Source: Nonomuraea guangzhouensis
Lineage (GTDB): Bacteria > Actinomycetota > Actinomycetes > Streptosporangiales > Streptosporangiaceae
Assembly (NCBI RefSeq): GCF_019396345.1
Contig: NZ_JAHKRM010000026.1
Span: 62,001-126,000 of the forward strand
Length of the DNA stretch: 64,000 nucleotides
Reading direction: 5' to 3'
The translations under genes and the position numbers were made by a program. Below, in pieces: positions 14,445 to 22,787 of this stretch. Numbering within the stretch: the first letter of the stretch is position 1; every line of letters starts with the position of its first letter. Under the pieces are notes generated by a model. The model worked only from the letters and a program-made list of their open reading frames with translations. It did not search any database and was not told the DNA's origin.

Positions 14445-17400
14445 TCGACCGGGTCCGGCACAGGCTCTGGCTGGCGCTGTGCTGCCTGGGCTTCGCCGTG
14501 CTGACGTTCACCACCAAGCCGGGCAACGTCATCTCCGACACCAAGCTCGACCTGGCGCTCAACCCGATCGGCTGGCTGGAGCGCGCCGCCCACCTCTGGG
14601 ACCTCCAGCACTTCGGCCAGCTGCAGAACCAGGTGGCCGGCTACCTGTTCCCGATGGGCCCGTTCTTCGCGCTCGGCGACCTGGCCCACCTGGCGCCCTG
14701 GGTGACCCAGCGGCTCTGGCTGACGGTGCTGCTGTGCGTGGCGTTCCTCGGCGTGGAGCGGCTGGGCAGGCAGCTCGGCATCGGCACGCCGGGCACCCGG
14801 ATCGCCGGCGCGCTGGCGTACGCGCTGGCGCCGCGCACCCTGTCGATCATCGGCGAGATCTCGATCGAGTGGCTGCCCGCCGCGATGCTGCCGTGGATCC
14901 TTATCCCGCTGCTCACCGCCACGGAGACGGGCCAGCGGGCCAGGGCGGCGGTCAGATCCGGGCTCGCCGTAGCGCTCTGCGGCGGCGTGAACGCGGTCGC
15001 GGTGCTGGCCGTCCTCATCGCCCCGGTGCTCTACATCCTGACCCGGCCGAACCCGGTGCCCCGCTGGCGGATGCTCGGCTGGTGGAGCGGCGCGGTCGCC
15101 GTGGCCACCCTGTTCTGGTGGCTGCCGCTGCTGCTCGTGGGCCGCTACGCGTTCTCCTTCCTGCCCTACACCGAGACGGCCTCGACGACCACGCAGGTCA
15201 CGTCGCTGACGAACGTGCTGCGGGGCGCCTCCGACTGGGTGCGCTACCTGACCGTCGGCGGCGTCGTCGACCAGCCCGCCGGCTACGCGATCGCCACCTC
15301 GGCCGTGCTGGTCGTGATCACCGGCCTGCTGGCCGCGCTCGGCCTGGCCGGCCTGGCCCGGCGCGACCTGCCCGCGAAGGGCTTCCTGCTCGTGCTGTTC
15401 GTCGTGGGCGTGGCCGCGCTGGTCGCCGGGCACATGAGCGCGCTGGAGCCGGTCGTCGCCGAGCCCGTACGGTGGCTGCTGGACGGGCCGCTCGCGCCGC
15501 TGCGCAACCTGCGGAAGTTCGACCCGCTGGTCCGGCTGCCGCTGGCGTTCGGGCTGGCGCACCTGCTGGCCGGGGCCCGGTTGCGGGTGCGCTCGGTGGC
15601 CCTGGTGGCCCTGGCCGGGCTCGTGCTGCCCGTCTTCAACCAGGGACTGGGCGCCCCCGGCGACTTCAAGGAGGTGCCGCTCTACTGGCGGCAGGCGGCG
15701 GCCTGGGTGAACGAGAACGCCGGGGACGACGGCGTGCTGGTCGTGCCCGGCGCCAAGTTCGGCGAATACCTCTGGGGCCGGCCGATGGACGACCCCATGC
15801 AGCCGCTGTTCACCGCCCGCTGGACCACCCGGCAGGTCGCGGCCGCCGGCTCCGTGGGCCTGACCAGGCTGCTCGACGCCATCGACCAGCGGCTCACGGC
15901 CGGGTACGGCTCGCCGGGGCTGACCGACGTGCTGCGCAGGATGGGCGTGCGCTACCTGGTCGTCAGGAACGACCTGATGCGGGCGAATCTCCAGGGCGCC
16001 TGGCCGTCCCGGATCTACCAGGCGCTGCGCGAGTCGCCGGGCATCACGAAGGTGCGCTCGTTCGGCGGGGAGGTCGGCGACACCGTCACCGACGACGTGA
16101 TCGAGTCGGTGGACTGGCCGTTCCCCGCGCTGGAGATCTACGAGGTGTCGGGCAGTTCCGACCTGCTCAGCGTGCAGTCGGCGGGCGATGCCGTACAGGT
16201 GCGCGGTGGGCCGGACTCCCTGCTCACGATGGGCGACCTCGGGCTGCTCGGCGACAGTCCCGTGCTGGTGAACGACGACGCGGGCAAGCGCGAGACGCCG
16301 GCCGTGGTGAGCGACGCGCTGCGGCTGCGTGAGCGGCAGTTCGGTGAGATCCGGTCGAACTGGACGCCCACGCTCACGGCCGACCGGCGCGACGACTTCT
16401 CCGGGGTCAAGACGCTCGACCTGCTCGAAGACGGCTGGCTGCGCGACACCGCCACCGCCGAGTACGACGGCATCTCCAGCATCACCGCCTCCTCCTCGGT
16501 GGCCGACGCCGACGCGGTGCCCGGCCTCAGCGCCACCGGGCGCAGCCCGTGGGCCGCCATGGACGGCGACTACGAGACCGGCTGGGAGAGCGGCGGCTGG
16601 CACCGGCCCCAGGGCGAGTGGCTGCGTGTGGACCTGCCCAGGCGGCGGGTGATCCCCTCGTTCCAGGCGACGTTCACCAACAACGTGCTGCTCGGGCAGT
16701 CGGTCAAGCGCGTGGCCGTGGAGACCGAGGGCGGCCGGATCGAGCAGGACGTCCAGCGGACCAACAGCCCGCAGAAGCTGCGCGTCCCGCCCGGCGCGAC
16801 GAGCTGGCTGCGCGTCCGGATCCTGGCCACGTACAACGCCAACTGGAGCTTCGTGCAGCGGGTGGGCATCACCGAGCTCACCATCCCCGGCGTCCTGCCC
16901 GGGCGGACGATCCGGCTGCCCGGCGAGGGCGGCGACGCCTTCGTGATGGACCGGGGGCTCGACTCCCGCCCCTGGTGCATGCGGAACCAGAGCCGCTGGA
17001 TCTGCAACCCGCTGCTGGCCAGGCCGGGCGAGGAAGGCGCCGGATTCGACCGGACTTTTACCGTTAAGCAGGGACAGAAGGCCGCAGTACGCGGCTCCGC
17101 CGTCCTGCGGGACGCGAAGCTCGTCGACCGCTTCACCCGGTTCGGCGATGGACTGACCACGGTGACCGGCTCGTCGCAGGCGAGCAAGGACGCGGTCTCC
17201 GCGCCGAGGTCGGCGTTCGACGCCGACGCGGCCACCACCTGGCTCCCGGCCGCCGGCGACCCCGAGCCCACGCTCACGCTCGGCTGGAAGGCCAGGCGCG
17301 TGCTCTCCCGGATCCAGATCGCCCGCCCCGGCGGCGACAAGCAGCCGCTCGACGTGGTCCTGACCGGCGACAAGGGCGTCGTGCGCAGCGGCCGGGTGGA

Positions 17401-18493
17401 CGCCAACGGCTACCTGAGCTTCAAGGCGCTCGCCACGACCCGGCTCAAGCTGCGCTTCTATGCCGCCTCCAGGCGGCTGCAGGTCACCGAGCTGGTGATC
17501 CCCGGCGTCCAGCCGGCCGGCAGGCCGGAGGGCGTGCCGTTCCGGCTGGCCTGCGGACAGGGACCGAATCTGCAGGTCAACGGTGTGACCGTGGCGACCA
17601 AGGTGACCGGCACCTTCGCCGACCTGCTCGAACAGCGGCCGGTGAGGTTCACCGGCTGCTCGAAGGCCGCCCTCACGACCGGCGACAACCGGGTCAGGGC
17701 CGCCGGCTGGGACCCGTTCGCGGTGGAGAACCTGGTGATCGGCGCGCTCCCCGCCGAGCCGCCGGCCGTGGAGGGCGCGGCGGTCGCGGGCTCGTGGACG
17801 TCGTCGGCGCGCGAGGCGAAGGTGACCGCGCCGAAGGACGCCTTCCTCGTCGTCAACGAGAACTACAACGCGGGCTGGCGCGCCGAGCTCGACGGCAAGG
17901 AGCTGCGGCCGGTCCGGATCGACGGCTGGAAGCAGGCGTGGGAGCTGCCCGCCGGCACGTCGGGGACCGTCCGCATGGAGTACGTGCCCGACCGGCCCTA
18001 CTGGCTAGCGCTCGCCGTGGGGCTGGCCGGGATCGCCCTGCTCACCCTGCTCGCCCTGGTGCTGCGCGGGCCGCGTCCCGAACACGTCAGGGCGACCGCC
18101 TTCGCCGGTGAGTCGCGGCTGTCCCGCTGGCGGGTCCCGTACGTGATCGTGCTGGGGCTGGCCTTCGGCGGCTGGGTGGCGGACTGGCCGGGCATGCTCG
18201 CGGTCCTGGCCGCAGTCGTGGCGGTGCTGCAGCTGCGGGCCCGGCGGCCGGCGGTCGTGCACTGGGGAGCGGGCTGGCTGTTCGGCGCGGCTACGGTGGC
18301 GCTGGCGGCGGCCATGGCGCTGCGGGACCGCGGAGTGGACGTCGGGCCGTTGATGGATCAGGTGCCGCAGCTCGTGGCCTGCGCGGCCATGGGCGTGCTC
18401 TTCGGGCAGCTCGTCACTGAGCAGGAGCCACCGGCTCCCGAGCCGGAGCCGACGAAGGCGGAGCAGCCGCTGGCCGACGCCCGGCTAGCCTGA
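14441..18493 (+). CDS. aftD: AftD-like alpha-(1->3)-arabinofuranosyltransferase
   Basis: A giant 1350-residue membrane enzyme starting at GTG 14441 (Shine-Dalgarno GGGAGGAG at 14431), overlapping the GT4 stop. It has an N-terminal GT-C membrane domain (about 1-400) with the first-loop DTKLDLALNPIGWLERA motif seen in mycobacterial AftD. A long extracytoplasmic region follows, with at least two discoidin-like carbohydrate-binding units (about 715-830 and 915-1025). Four C-terminal helices follow at about 1185-1325. AftD adds arabinofuranose from decaprenyl-phosphoarabinose during arabinan branching. Length (Rv0236c is about 1400) and neighbours support the assignment. The 3' end overlaps the convergent acyltransferase gene by 80 bp. 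Confidence 0.88.
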   Translation: MIDRVRHRLWLALCCLGFAVLTFTTKPGNVISDTKLDLALNPIGWLERAAHLWDLQHFGQLQNQVAGYLFPMGPFFALGDLAHLAPWVTQRLWLTVLLCVAFLGVERLGRQLGIGTPGTRIAGALAYALAPRTLSIIGEISIEWLPAAMLPWILIPLLTATETGQRARAAVRSGLAVALCGGVNAVAVLAVLIAPVLYILTRPNPVPRWRMLGWWSGAVAVATLFWWLPLLLVGRYAFSFLPYTETASTTTQVTSLTNVLRGASDWVRYLTVGGVVDQPAGYAIATSAVLVVITGLLAALGLAGLARRDLPAKGFLLVLFVVGVAALVAGHMSALEPVVAEPVRWLLDGPLAPLRNLRKFDPLVRLPLAFGLAHLLAGARLRVRSVALVALAGLVLPVFNQGLGAPGDFKEVPLYWRQAAAWVNENAGDDGVLVVPGAKFGEYLWGRPMDDPMQPLFTARWTTRQVAAAGSVGLTRLLDAIDQRLTAGYGSPGLTDVLRRMGVRYLVVRNDLMRANLQGAWPSRIYQALRESPGITKVRSFGGEVGDTVTDDVIESVDWPFPALEIYEVSGSSDLLSVQSAGDAVQVRGGPDSLLTMGDLGLLGDSPVLVNDDAGKRETPAVVSDALRLRERQFGEIRSNWTPTLTADRRDDFSGVKTLDLLEDGWLRDTATAEYDGISSITASSSVADADAVPGLSATGRSPWAAMDGDYETGWESGGWHRPQGEWLRVDLPRRRVIPSFQATFTNNVLLGQSVKRVAVETEGGRIEQDVQRTNSPQKLRVPPGATSWLRVRILATYNANWSFVQRVGITELTIPGVLPGRTIRLPGEGGDAFVMDRGLDSRPWCMRNQSRWICNPLLARPGEEGAGFDRTFTVKQGQKAAVRGSAVLRDAKLVDRFTRFGDGLTTVTGSSQASKDAVSAPRSAFDADAATTWLPAAGDPEPTLTLGWKARRVLSRIQIARPGGDKQPLDVVLTGDKGVVRSGRVDANGYLSFKALATTRLKLRFYAASRRLQVTELVIPGVQPAGRPEGVPFRLACGQGPNLQVNGVTVATKVTGTFADLLEQRPVRFTGCSKAALTTGDNRVRAAGWDPFAVENLVIGALPAEPPAVEGAAVAGSWTSSAREAKVTAPKDAFLVVNENYNAGWRAELDGKELRPVRIDGWKQAWELPAGTSGTVRMEYVPDRPYWLALAVGLAGIALLTLLALVLRGPRPEHVRATAFAGESRLSRWRVPYVIVLGLAFGGWVADWPGMLAVLAAVVAVLQLRARRPAVVHWGAGWLFGAATVALAAAMALRDRGVDVGPLMDQVPQLVACAAMGVLFGQLVTEQEPPAPEPEPTKAEQPLADARLA

Positions 18494-19592
18494 GCGCGTT
18501 CTCCTCGACGAGGTGATAGCTGGCGGCGCTGATCAGGAGTGAGGCGATGAACGTCAGGATCGCGACCTTCACGAAGTCGCCGGTGAACGGCTGGTCGCCG
18601 GTGATCTTGTAGTAGAGGGTGATCACCGGCGCGTGCCACAGGAAGAAGCTGTACGAGATACGGCCCAGGTAGGCCGTGACCGGGTTGCCCAGCACGCGGT
18701 GCCGCAGCGAGTCGTGCCTTGCGGCGAGCGCGAACGGCGCGATCACCAGGACGGCCACCGACGTCTCCAGGATCATCCGCCAGAGCGACTGCGACAGCGT
18801 GGGCAGCGTGAGCGTACGCGGGCCGGCCAGTTCGGTGCTCAGCACCGCGTACAGCAGCAGCGCCAGCACCAGGAGCTGCGGCGCCAGCGCGTCGACCACC
18901 TTGCTCTCCTTGATCCACACCGACAGCACGGCCATGGCCATGCCGGCGGCGAAGTAGATCAGGTGATGCGGCAGCCAGAGCGCCAGCTGCGGCTGGTCGT
19001 AGCCGTGCGAGACGACCACGCTGGTCAGCGAGACCACCGGCAGCACGGCGATGCCCGCGAGCAGCCTGACCGGCCGGTTGCCGCCGCGCGCCCAGCCGTG
19101 CAGGGCCCAGGCGAGCACCGGCAGCAGCAGGTAGAACGCCATCTCGATCGGCATCGTCCACATCTGGTAGAGGCCGTCGGGGGCGCGGTTCTGCTCGGTG
19201 TAGTTCTGCAGCAGCAACAGCCACTTGGCCCAGCCGGTCCAGTCGAGCGAACTCCACGCCCACAGGGCCAGCGCCGTGACCAGCCAGTAGGCGGGCAGGA
19301 CGCGGACCACCCGGCGCCAGAGGTAGCGCCCCGGCCTCGGACGTGGCGTGTCCTCGATGACCGCGCGGGCCCACGGGCGGTAGAGCAGCAGGCCCGACAG
19401 CAGGAAGAAGATGGGCACGGCGATGCCCAGCCGGGTGGTCATCCAGGCGAACATGCCCTCGCGGTAGATGATCCCGGTGTTGCCACCGACGTGCAGCACC
19501 CAGACGCCGAGCGCGGCCAGCGCGCGGATGCCGTCCAGCGCGGCGTCCCTGCCCGTCAGCGGGTCCTTCGCAGGAGTTCGTACGGCACTCAT
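18414..19592 (-). CDS. Acyltransferase family 3 membrane protein
   Basis: A 392-residue integral membrane O-acyltransferase with about ten helices. It shows the family-typical N-terminal DGIRALAALGVWVLHVGG (His in the first helix region) and the RRVVRVLPAYWLVT segment. These enzymes move acyl groups (often acetyl or succinyl) onto surface polysaccharides. I take ATG 19592 (MSAVRTPAKD) as start because it overlaps the upstream methyltransferase stop as ATGA. A longer in-frame extension only covers that gene. It resembles the acyltransferase (Rv0228) near the mycobacterial arabinan genes. It ends inside the AftD-like gene's 3' end on the opposite strand. Confidence 0.87.
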   Translation of the reverse strand: MSAVRTPAKDPLTGRDAALDGIRALAALGVWVLHVGGNTGIIYREGMFAWMTTRLGIAVPIFFLLSGLLLYRPWARAVIEDTPRPRPGRYLWRRVVRVLPAYWLVTALALWAWSSLDWTGWAKWLLLLQNYTEQNRAPDGLYQMWTMPIEMAFYLLLPVLAWALHGWARGGNRPVRLLAGIAVLPVVSLTSVVVSHGYDQPQLALWLPHHLIYFAAGMAMAVLSVWIKESKVVDALAPQLLVLALLLYAVLSTELAGPRTLTLPTLSQSLWRMILETSVAVLVIAPFALAARHDSLRHRVLGNPVTAYLGRISYSFFLWHAPVITLYYKITGDQPFTGDFVKVAILTFIASLLISAASYHLVEENALRLAGRRPAAAPPSSAPAREPVAPAQ

Positions 19593-20308
19593 GGGCGTTT
19601 CCTGAGCACGAGGACCAGGTTCCACGTCGCGAACTCCCTGACGATCGGCACCTTCAGCATCGGCCGCCACCACCAGGGCAGGTAGCGGGGCAGCACGTCG
19701 ACCAGGTCGGCGTCGGTACGGGTCCGCGCCCAGCGCAGCCCGTCGGCCACCGACACCGGATAGAGGCTCTCGCCAAAACGGTTCTTGGGCGGCTTGCCGT
19801 GCTTGTCCTCATATTTCCGGGCGGCCCGGTCACCTCCCAGGTAGTGCCAGGGCGAGGTCTCGTGACCGCCCCACGGGGAGAGCCAGTTCGTGTACGCGAG
19901 GAAGATCAGGCCGCCGGGCCGCGTGACGCGCGTCATCTCGGCCGCCATGCGCCACGGGTCTGGAACGTGTTCCAGCACGTTGGACGAGAAGCACACGTCG
20001 AAGGAGTCGTCGGCGAGCGGCAGGTCCAGCGCGCTGCCGAGCACACCGCCGCCGGGCGTGCCCTGCCCGGCCAGCTCACCGGCGTCGACGTCCACGCACA
20101 GGCAGCGGGCGCCGTCACGCCTGAAGGCGTCGGCGAAGTAGCCCGGCCCGCCCCCCACGTCGAGCACGGTCTTGTCGGCCAGCGGGACGTAGTGCCGGAG
20201 TTGCGCGGTGGTGTCGGCGGCCAGTGTGGCGTAGTAGGCGCTCGGCGTGGTCTGCTCGGACCGGAACGCGCGGAAGAGCCGGATGGATCTGGCCAGATCG
20301 GCGCGCAT
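19589..20308 (-). CDS. Class I SAM-dependent methyltransferase
   Basis: The 239-residue protein has the SAM-binding motif I VLDVGGGPGYFADAF (about 49-63), then CVDVDAGEL, and the motif LPLADDSFDVCFSSNVLEHV typical of Methyltransf_11 enzymes. The C-terminal part is rich in Trp and aromatic residues (YLPWWWRPMLK), perhaps for membrane or lipid contact. It is the first gene of a two-gene unit with the acyltransferase (ATGA overlap). Mycobacterial Rv0224c occupies an equivalent place, so methylation of a lipid or polysaccharide is plausible. The true acceptor is unknown. Confidence 0.85.
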   Translation of the reverse strand: MRADLARSIRLFRAFRSEQTTPSAYYATLAADTTAQLRHYVPLADKTVLDVGGGPGYFADAFRRDGARCLCVDVDAGELAGQGTPGGGVLGSALDLPLADDSFDVCFSSNVLEHVPDPWRMAAEMTRVTRPGGLIFLAYTNWLSPWGGHETSPWHYLGGDRAARKYEDKHGKPPKNRFGESLYPVSVADGLRWARTRTDADLVDVLPRYLPWWWRPMLKVPIVREFATWNLVLVLRKRP

Positions 20309-20474
20309 GCTCGCGGCTCCCGGGGGGTCGACGGGCTACCACAATAGAACGAAGCTCTGTCCGAGGCGAGACCGATGAGGGGGCGGCGCGGTAACATCCC
20401 GCTCTGACCGGCTTCATCGTAGAACCTGTTCCGATTCGTTATGCGAAGGTAGCTGCAGCGATCTGTCATCGAAT

Positions 20475-20490
20475 GCTACTTTCCAGTAGC
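20475..20490 (+). promoter_or_regulatory. Inverted repeat operator, copy 2 (GCTACT-N4-AGTAGC)
   Basis: GCTACTTTCCAGTAGC has the same 6-bp arms and 4-nt spacer as 12321-12336. It lies between the divergent methyltransferase and DUF3068 genes, 92 bp before the latter. A second short inverted repeat (GCGGGT/ACCCGC, 20500-20518) follows immediately. Confidence 0.6.
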
Positions 20491-20581
20491 GATCATGTTG
20501 CGGGTATGTCACACCCGCGGCTGATGTCCGGGGGGACAAGTAACCGGTTCTCGTATCCCTCGACCGCCAGGAGGATCCAGA

Positions 20582-21499
20582 ATGCGACGCACACCTGTAC
20601 TCGTTCTCGTTGCCGTCGGGGCATTTCTGGTGGTACTCGCGGGCATGGTCCGCTTCTGGGCGGCGGACAAGATCATCGCCGCTCCCGCGGCCCAGTACAG
20701 CGTCACCAAGCTGCAGGCTCCGGGCGCCCAGTACTTCTCCATCGCCGACGGCAAGGTGCTGACCGCGGACCTCAGCATGCTCGTCACGACCCGTGGCGAC
20801 GTCAAGGAGGCCACGGACAACCGGGTGGTCTGGGACCAGTTCACCGTGGTGGACGACGTCACCAACAGCAAGCCGCAGATCAGCCTGTCGGAGCGGCGCA
20901 GCGCCTTCGACCGGCGCACCGGGGTGGGCGTCAACTGCTGCGGGGTCAGCGTCGACAAGGAGCCGGTGAAGCTGGAGGGGCAGATCTACCTGTTCCCGTT
21001 CGGCACCGAGAAGAAGACGTACCAGGTCTTCAACCAGACGGCCAAGAAGGCGTTCGACACCACCTTCGTCGGTGAGGACACCGTCAACGGGCTGCCGGTC
21101 TACAAGTTCCAGCAGGTCGTCCCGCCCACGAAGGTCGCCACGCTGACCGCCCCCGGCTCGATGTTCGGCGTGACCCAGTCGGGCGACATCCAGCTCGACC
21201 GCTGGTACGAGGGCACCGACACCTACTGGGTCGAGCCCAACAGCGGCGCCCCGGTCAAGCAGGAAGTGCGGCGCAACGAGACGCTCAAGACCCAGGACGG
21301 CGTCGAGCGCGCCAAGGCCCTGGTCGCCACCGCCTCGTTCACCCCGCAGACCATCACCGAGATGGTGCGTACCGCGACCGACGCCAAGAACCAGATCACG
21401 CTGCTGAAGACCACGATCCCGATCATCCTGGTGGTGCTCGGGGTGGTCGCGCTGGCCCTCGCGGTCATCCTCGGCCGCCGGCGCCGCGAGAGCGAGTAG
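20582..21499 (+). CDS. DUF3068 (PorA-like annotation) membrane-anchored protein
   Basis: The 305-residue protein has an N-terminal helix (about 6-24), a large extracytoplasmic domain, and a C-terminal helix (about 277-297) followed by a basic tail (GRRRRESE). This is the standard DUF3068 layout, which databases sometimes label porin PorA family. Conserved-looking features include YSVTKLQAPG, a CC pair in GVGVNCCGVSVD, and YKFQQVVPPTKV. It starts at ATG 20582 with Shine-Dalgarno AGGAGG. Mycobacterial Rv0227c, in the arabinan neighbourhood, belongs to this family. Its function is unknown; a role in envelope polysaccharide export or assembly is inferred from context. Confidence 0.85.
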   Translation: MRRTPVLVLVAVGAFLVVLAGMVRFWAADKIIAAPAAQYSVTKLQAPGAQYFSIADGKVLTADLSMLVTTRGDVKEATDNRVVWDQFTVVDDVTNSKPQISLSERRSAFDRRTGVGVNCCGVSVDKEPVKLEGQIYLFPFGTEKKTYQVFNQTAKKAFDTTFVGEDTVNGLPVYKFQQVVPPTKVATLTAPGSMFGVTQSGDIQLDRWYEGTDTYWVEPNSGAPVKQEVRRNETLKTQDGVERAKALVATASFTPQTITEMVRTATDAKNQITLLKTTIPIILVVLGVVALALAVILGRRRRESE

Positions 21500-21516
21500 C
21501 CCACTTACTCCTGACA

Positions 21517-21547
21517 GAGGGCGCCCCTGATCAACGGGGGCGCCCTC
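21517..21547 (+). terminator. Strong hairpin terminator after the DUF3068 gene
   Basis: GAGGGCGCCCC (21517-21527) pairs perfectly with GGGGCGCCCTC (21537-21547) across a 9-nt loop, followed by a T-rich stretch (GTTCGTTTG). It looks like a rho-independent terminator. Confidence 0.85.
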
Positions 21548-21571
21548 GTTCGTTTGTACGACCGACGAAAA

Positions 21572-21595
21572 GTTCTAGTACTAGAACACGTTGCA
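21572..21595 (+). promoter_or_regulatory. KstR-like operator with overlapping 16-bp palindrome
   Basis: TAGAACACGTTGCA (21582-21595) fits the published KstR consensus TnnAACnnGTTnnA at every fixed position. It overlaps a perfect 16-bp palindrome, GTTCTAGTACTAGAAC (21572-21587). It lies 33 bp before the NMO/IpdC-like start codon, a typical place for a TetR-type repressor. Confidence 0.6.
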
Positions 21596-21627
21596 GTTTC
21601 TTCGCCACCGGTCGTATTGTCGGGCCC

Positions 21628-22734
21628 ATGCGGACACGTGTGACGGACATGTTCGGAATCGAGCTCCCGATCTTCGCCTTCAGCCACTGCCGGGACGTGG
21701 TCGCCGCGGTCAGCAAGGCCGGCGGCATGGGCGTACTGGGAGCCCTCTACTTCACCCCCGAAGAGCTCGAGATGGAGCTCAAATGGATCGATGACCACGT
21801 CGACGGCCACCCGTACGGCGTCGACGTGGTCATGCCCGCCTCCTACGAGGGCGCCGACTTCGCGCCCGAGGAGCTGGTGGGCCGCCTGCAGACGATGATT
21901 CCCGAAGGTCACCGGAAGTTCGTCGAGGATCTCCTGGCCGGACACGGCGTTCCCGCCCTGTCGTCGGACGCCGACGCGGGCAAGGTCCTGCTCGGCTGGA
22001 CGGACGCCACCGCCCGTCCGCAGGTGGAGGTGGCGCTGCGGCACCCGATCGCCCTGCTGGCCAACGCGCTGGGCCCGCCGCCCGCGGACGTGGTGGAGCT
22101 GGCCCACTCGCACGGCGTCAAGGTCGCCGCCCTCGCCTCCACCCCGCGCCACGCGCTCAAGCAGGTCGAGGTCGGCGTGGACGTCGTGGTGGCGCAGGGT
22201 ACGGAGGCCGGCGGGCACACCGGCGAGATCTCCACCATGGTGCTGATCCCTCAGGTGGTGGACGCGGTGGACGTGCCCGTCCTGGCGGCGGGCGGCATCG
22301 GCAACGGCCGCCAGATGGCCGCCGGCATGGCCCTGGGCGCCGAGGGCGTCTGGACCGGCTCGCTCTGGCTCACGGTGGAGGAGGCCGACACCCCCGAGAT
22401 GGCCAAGCAGCGCATCCTGGCGGCCACCTCACGCGACACCGTCCGCTCCCGCAGCTGGACGGGCAAGCCGGCCAGGCTGCTCAAGAACGAGTGGACGGAC
22501 GCCTGGGAGTCGCAGGAGTCGCCGGGGACGCTGCCGATGCCGCTGCAGTTCATGCTGGTGTCGGACGCGCTGCGACGCATCGGCCGCTCGGACGCCGCCG
22601 AACTGGCCACCTTCCCGGCCGGCCAGATCATCGGCATCACCAACCAGGTCCGGTCCACACGCGACGTCATGTACGCGCTGATGGAGGAGTACGCGGAGGC
22701 CATGGAACGCCTCGGCCGCATCACCGGCGACTGA
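21628..22734 (+). CDS. Nitronate monooxygenase-family FMN oxidoreductase, possibly IpdC-like
   Basis: The 368-residue TIM-barrel flavoprotein has the NMO/2-nitropropane dioxygenase signatures GTEAGGHTGEIST (about 191-203) and PVLAAGGIGNGRQMAAGMAL (about 214-233), which bind FMN phosphate. N-terminal FGIELPIFAFSH matches the family start. In mycobacteria a member of this family, IpdC (Rv3553), is needed for breakdown of steroid rings C/D. Position beside side-chain genes and a KstR-like site suggest a steroid role, but other family members oxidise nitronates. It starts at ATG 21628 and is followed by a strong bidirectional terminator. Confidence 0.8.
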   Translation: MRTRVTDMFGIELPIFAFSHCRDVVAAVSKAGGMGVLGALYFTPEELEMELKWIDDHVDGHPYGVDVVMPASYEGADFAPEELVGRLQTMIPEGHRKFVEDLLAGHGVPALSSDADAGKVLLGWTDATARPQVEVALRHPIALLANALGPPPADVVELAHSHGVKVAALASTPRHALKQVEVGVDVVVAQGTEAGGHTGEISTMVLIPQVVDAVDVPVLAAGGIGNGRQMAAGMALGAEGVWTGSLWLTVEEADTPEMAKQRILAATSRDTVRSRSWTGKPARLLKNEWTDAWESQESPGTLPMPLQFMLVSDALRRIGRSDAAELATFPAGQIIGITNQVRSTRDVMYALMEEYAEAMERLGRITGD

Positions 22735-22743
22735 TGATCGTGC

Positions 22744-22775
22744 GCGAGGTAGCGGGCGCGGTCCCGCTACCTCGC
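22744..22775. terminator. Bidirectional hairpin between convergent genes
   Basis: GCGAGGTAGCGGG (22744-22756) pairs perfectly with CCCGCTACCTCGC (22763-22775) around a 6-nt loop. It lies 9 bp past the flavoenzyme stop and 12 bp from the stop of the convergent enoyl-CoA hydratase gene. Confidence 0.85.
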
Positions 22776-22787
22776 ACGCCCTCTTGC

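Noticed and set aside
14330..16603. A 757-codon minus-strand frame opposite the AftD-like gene
   Set aside because: Composition is typical of a GC-rich antisense frame, and no family resemblance or ribosome-binding site is seen.
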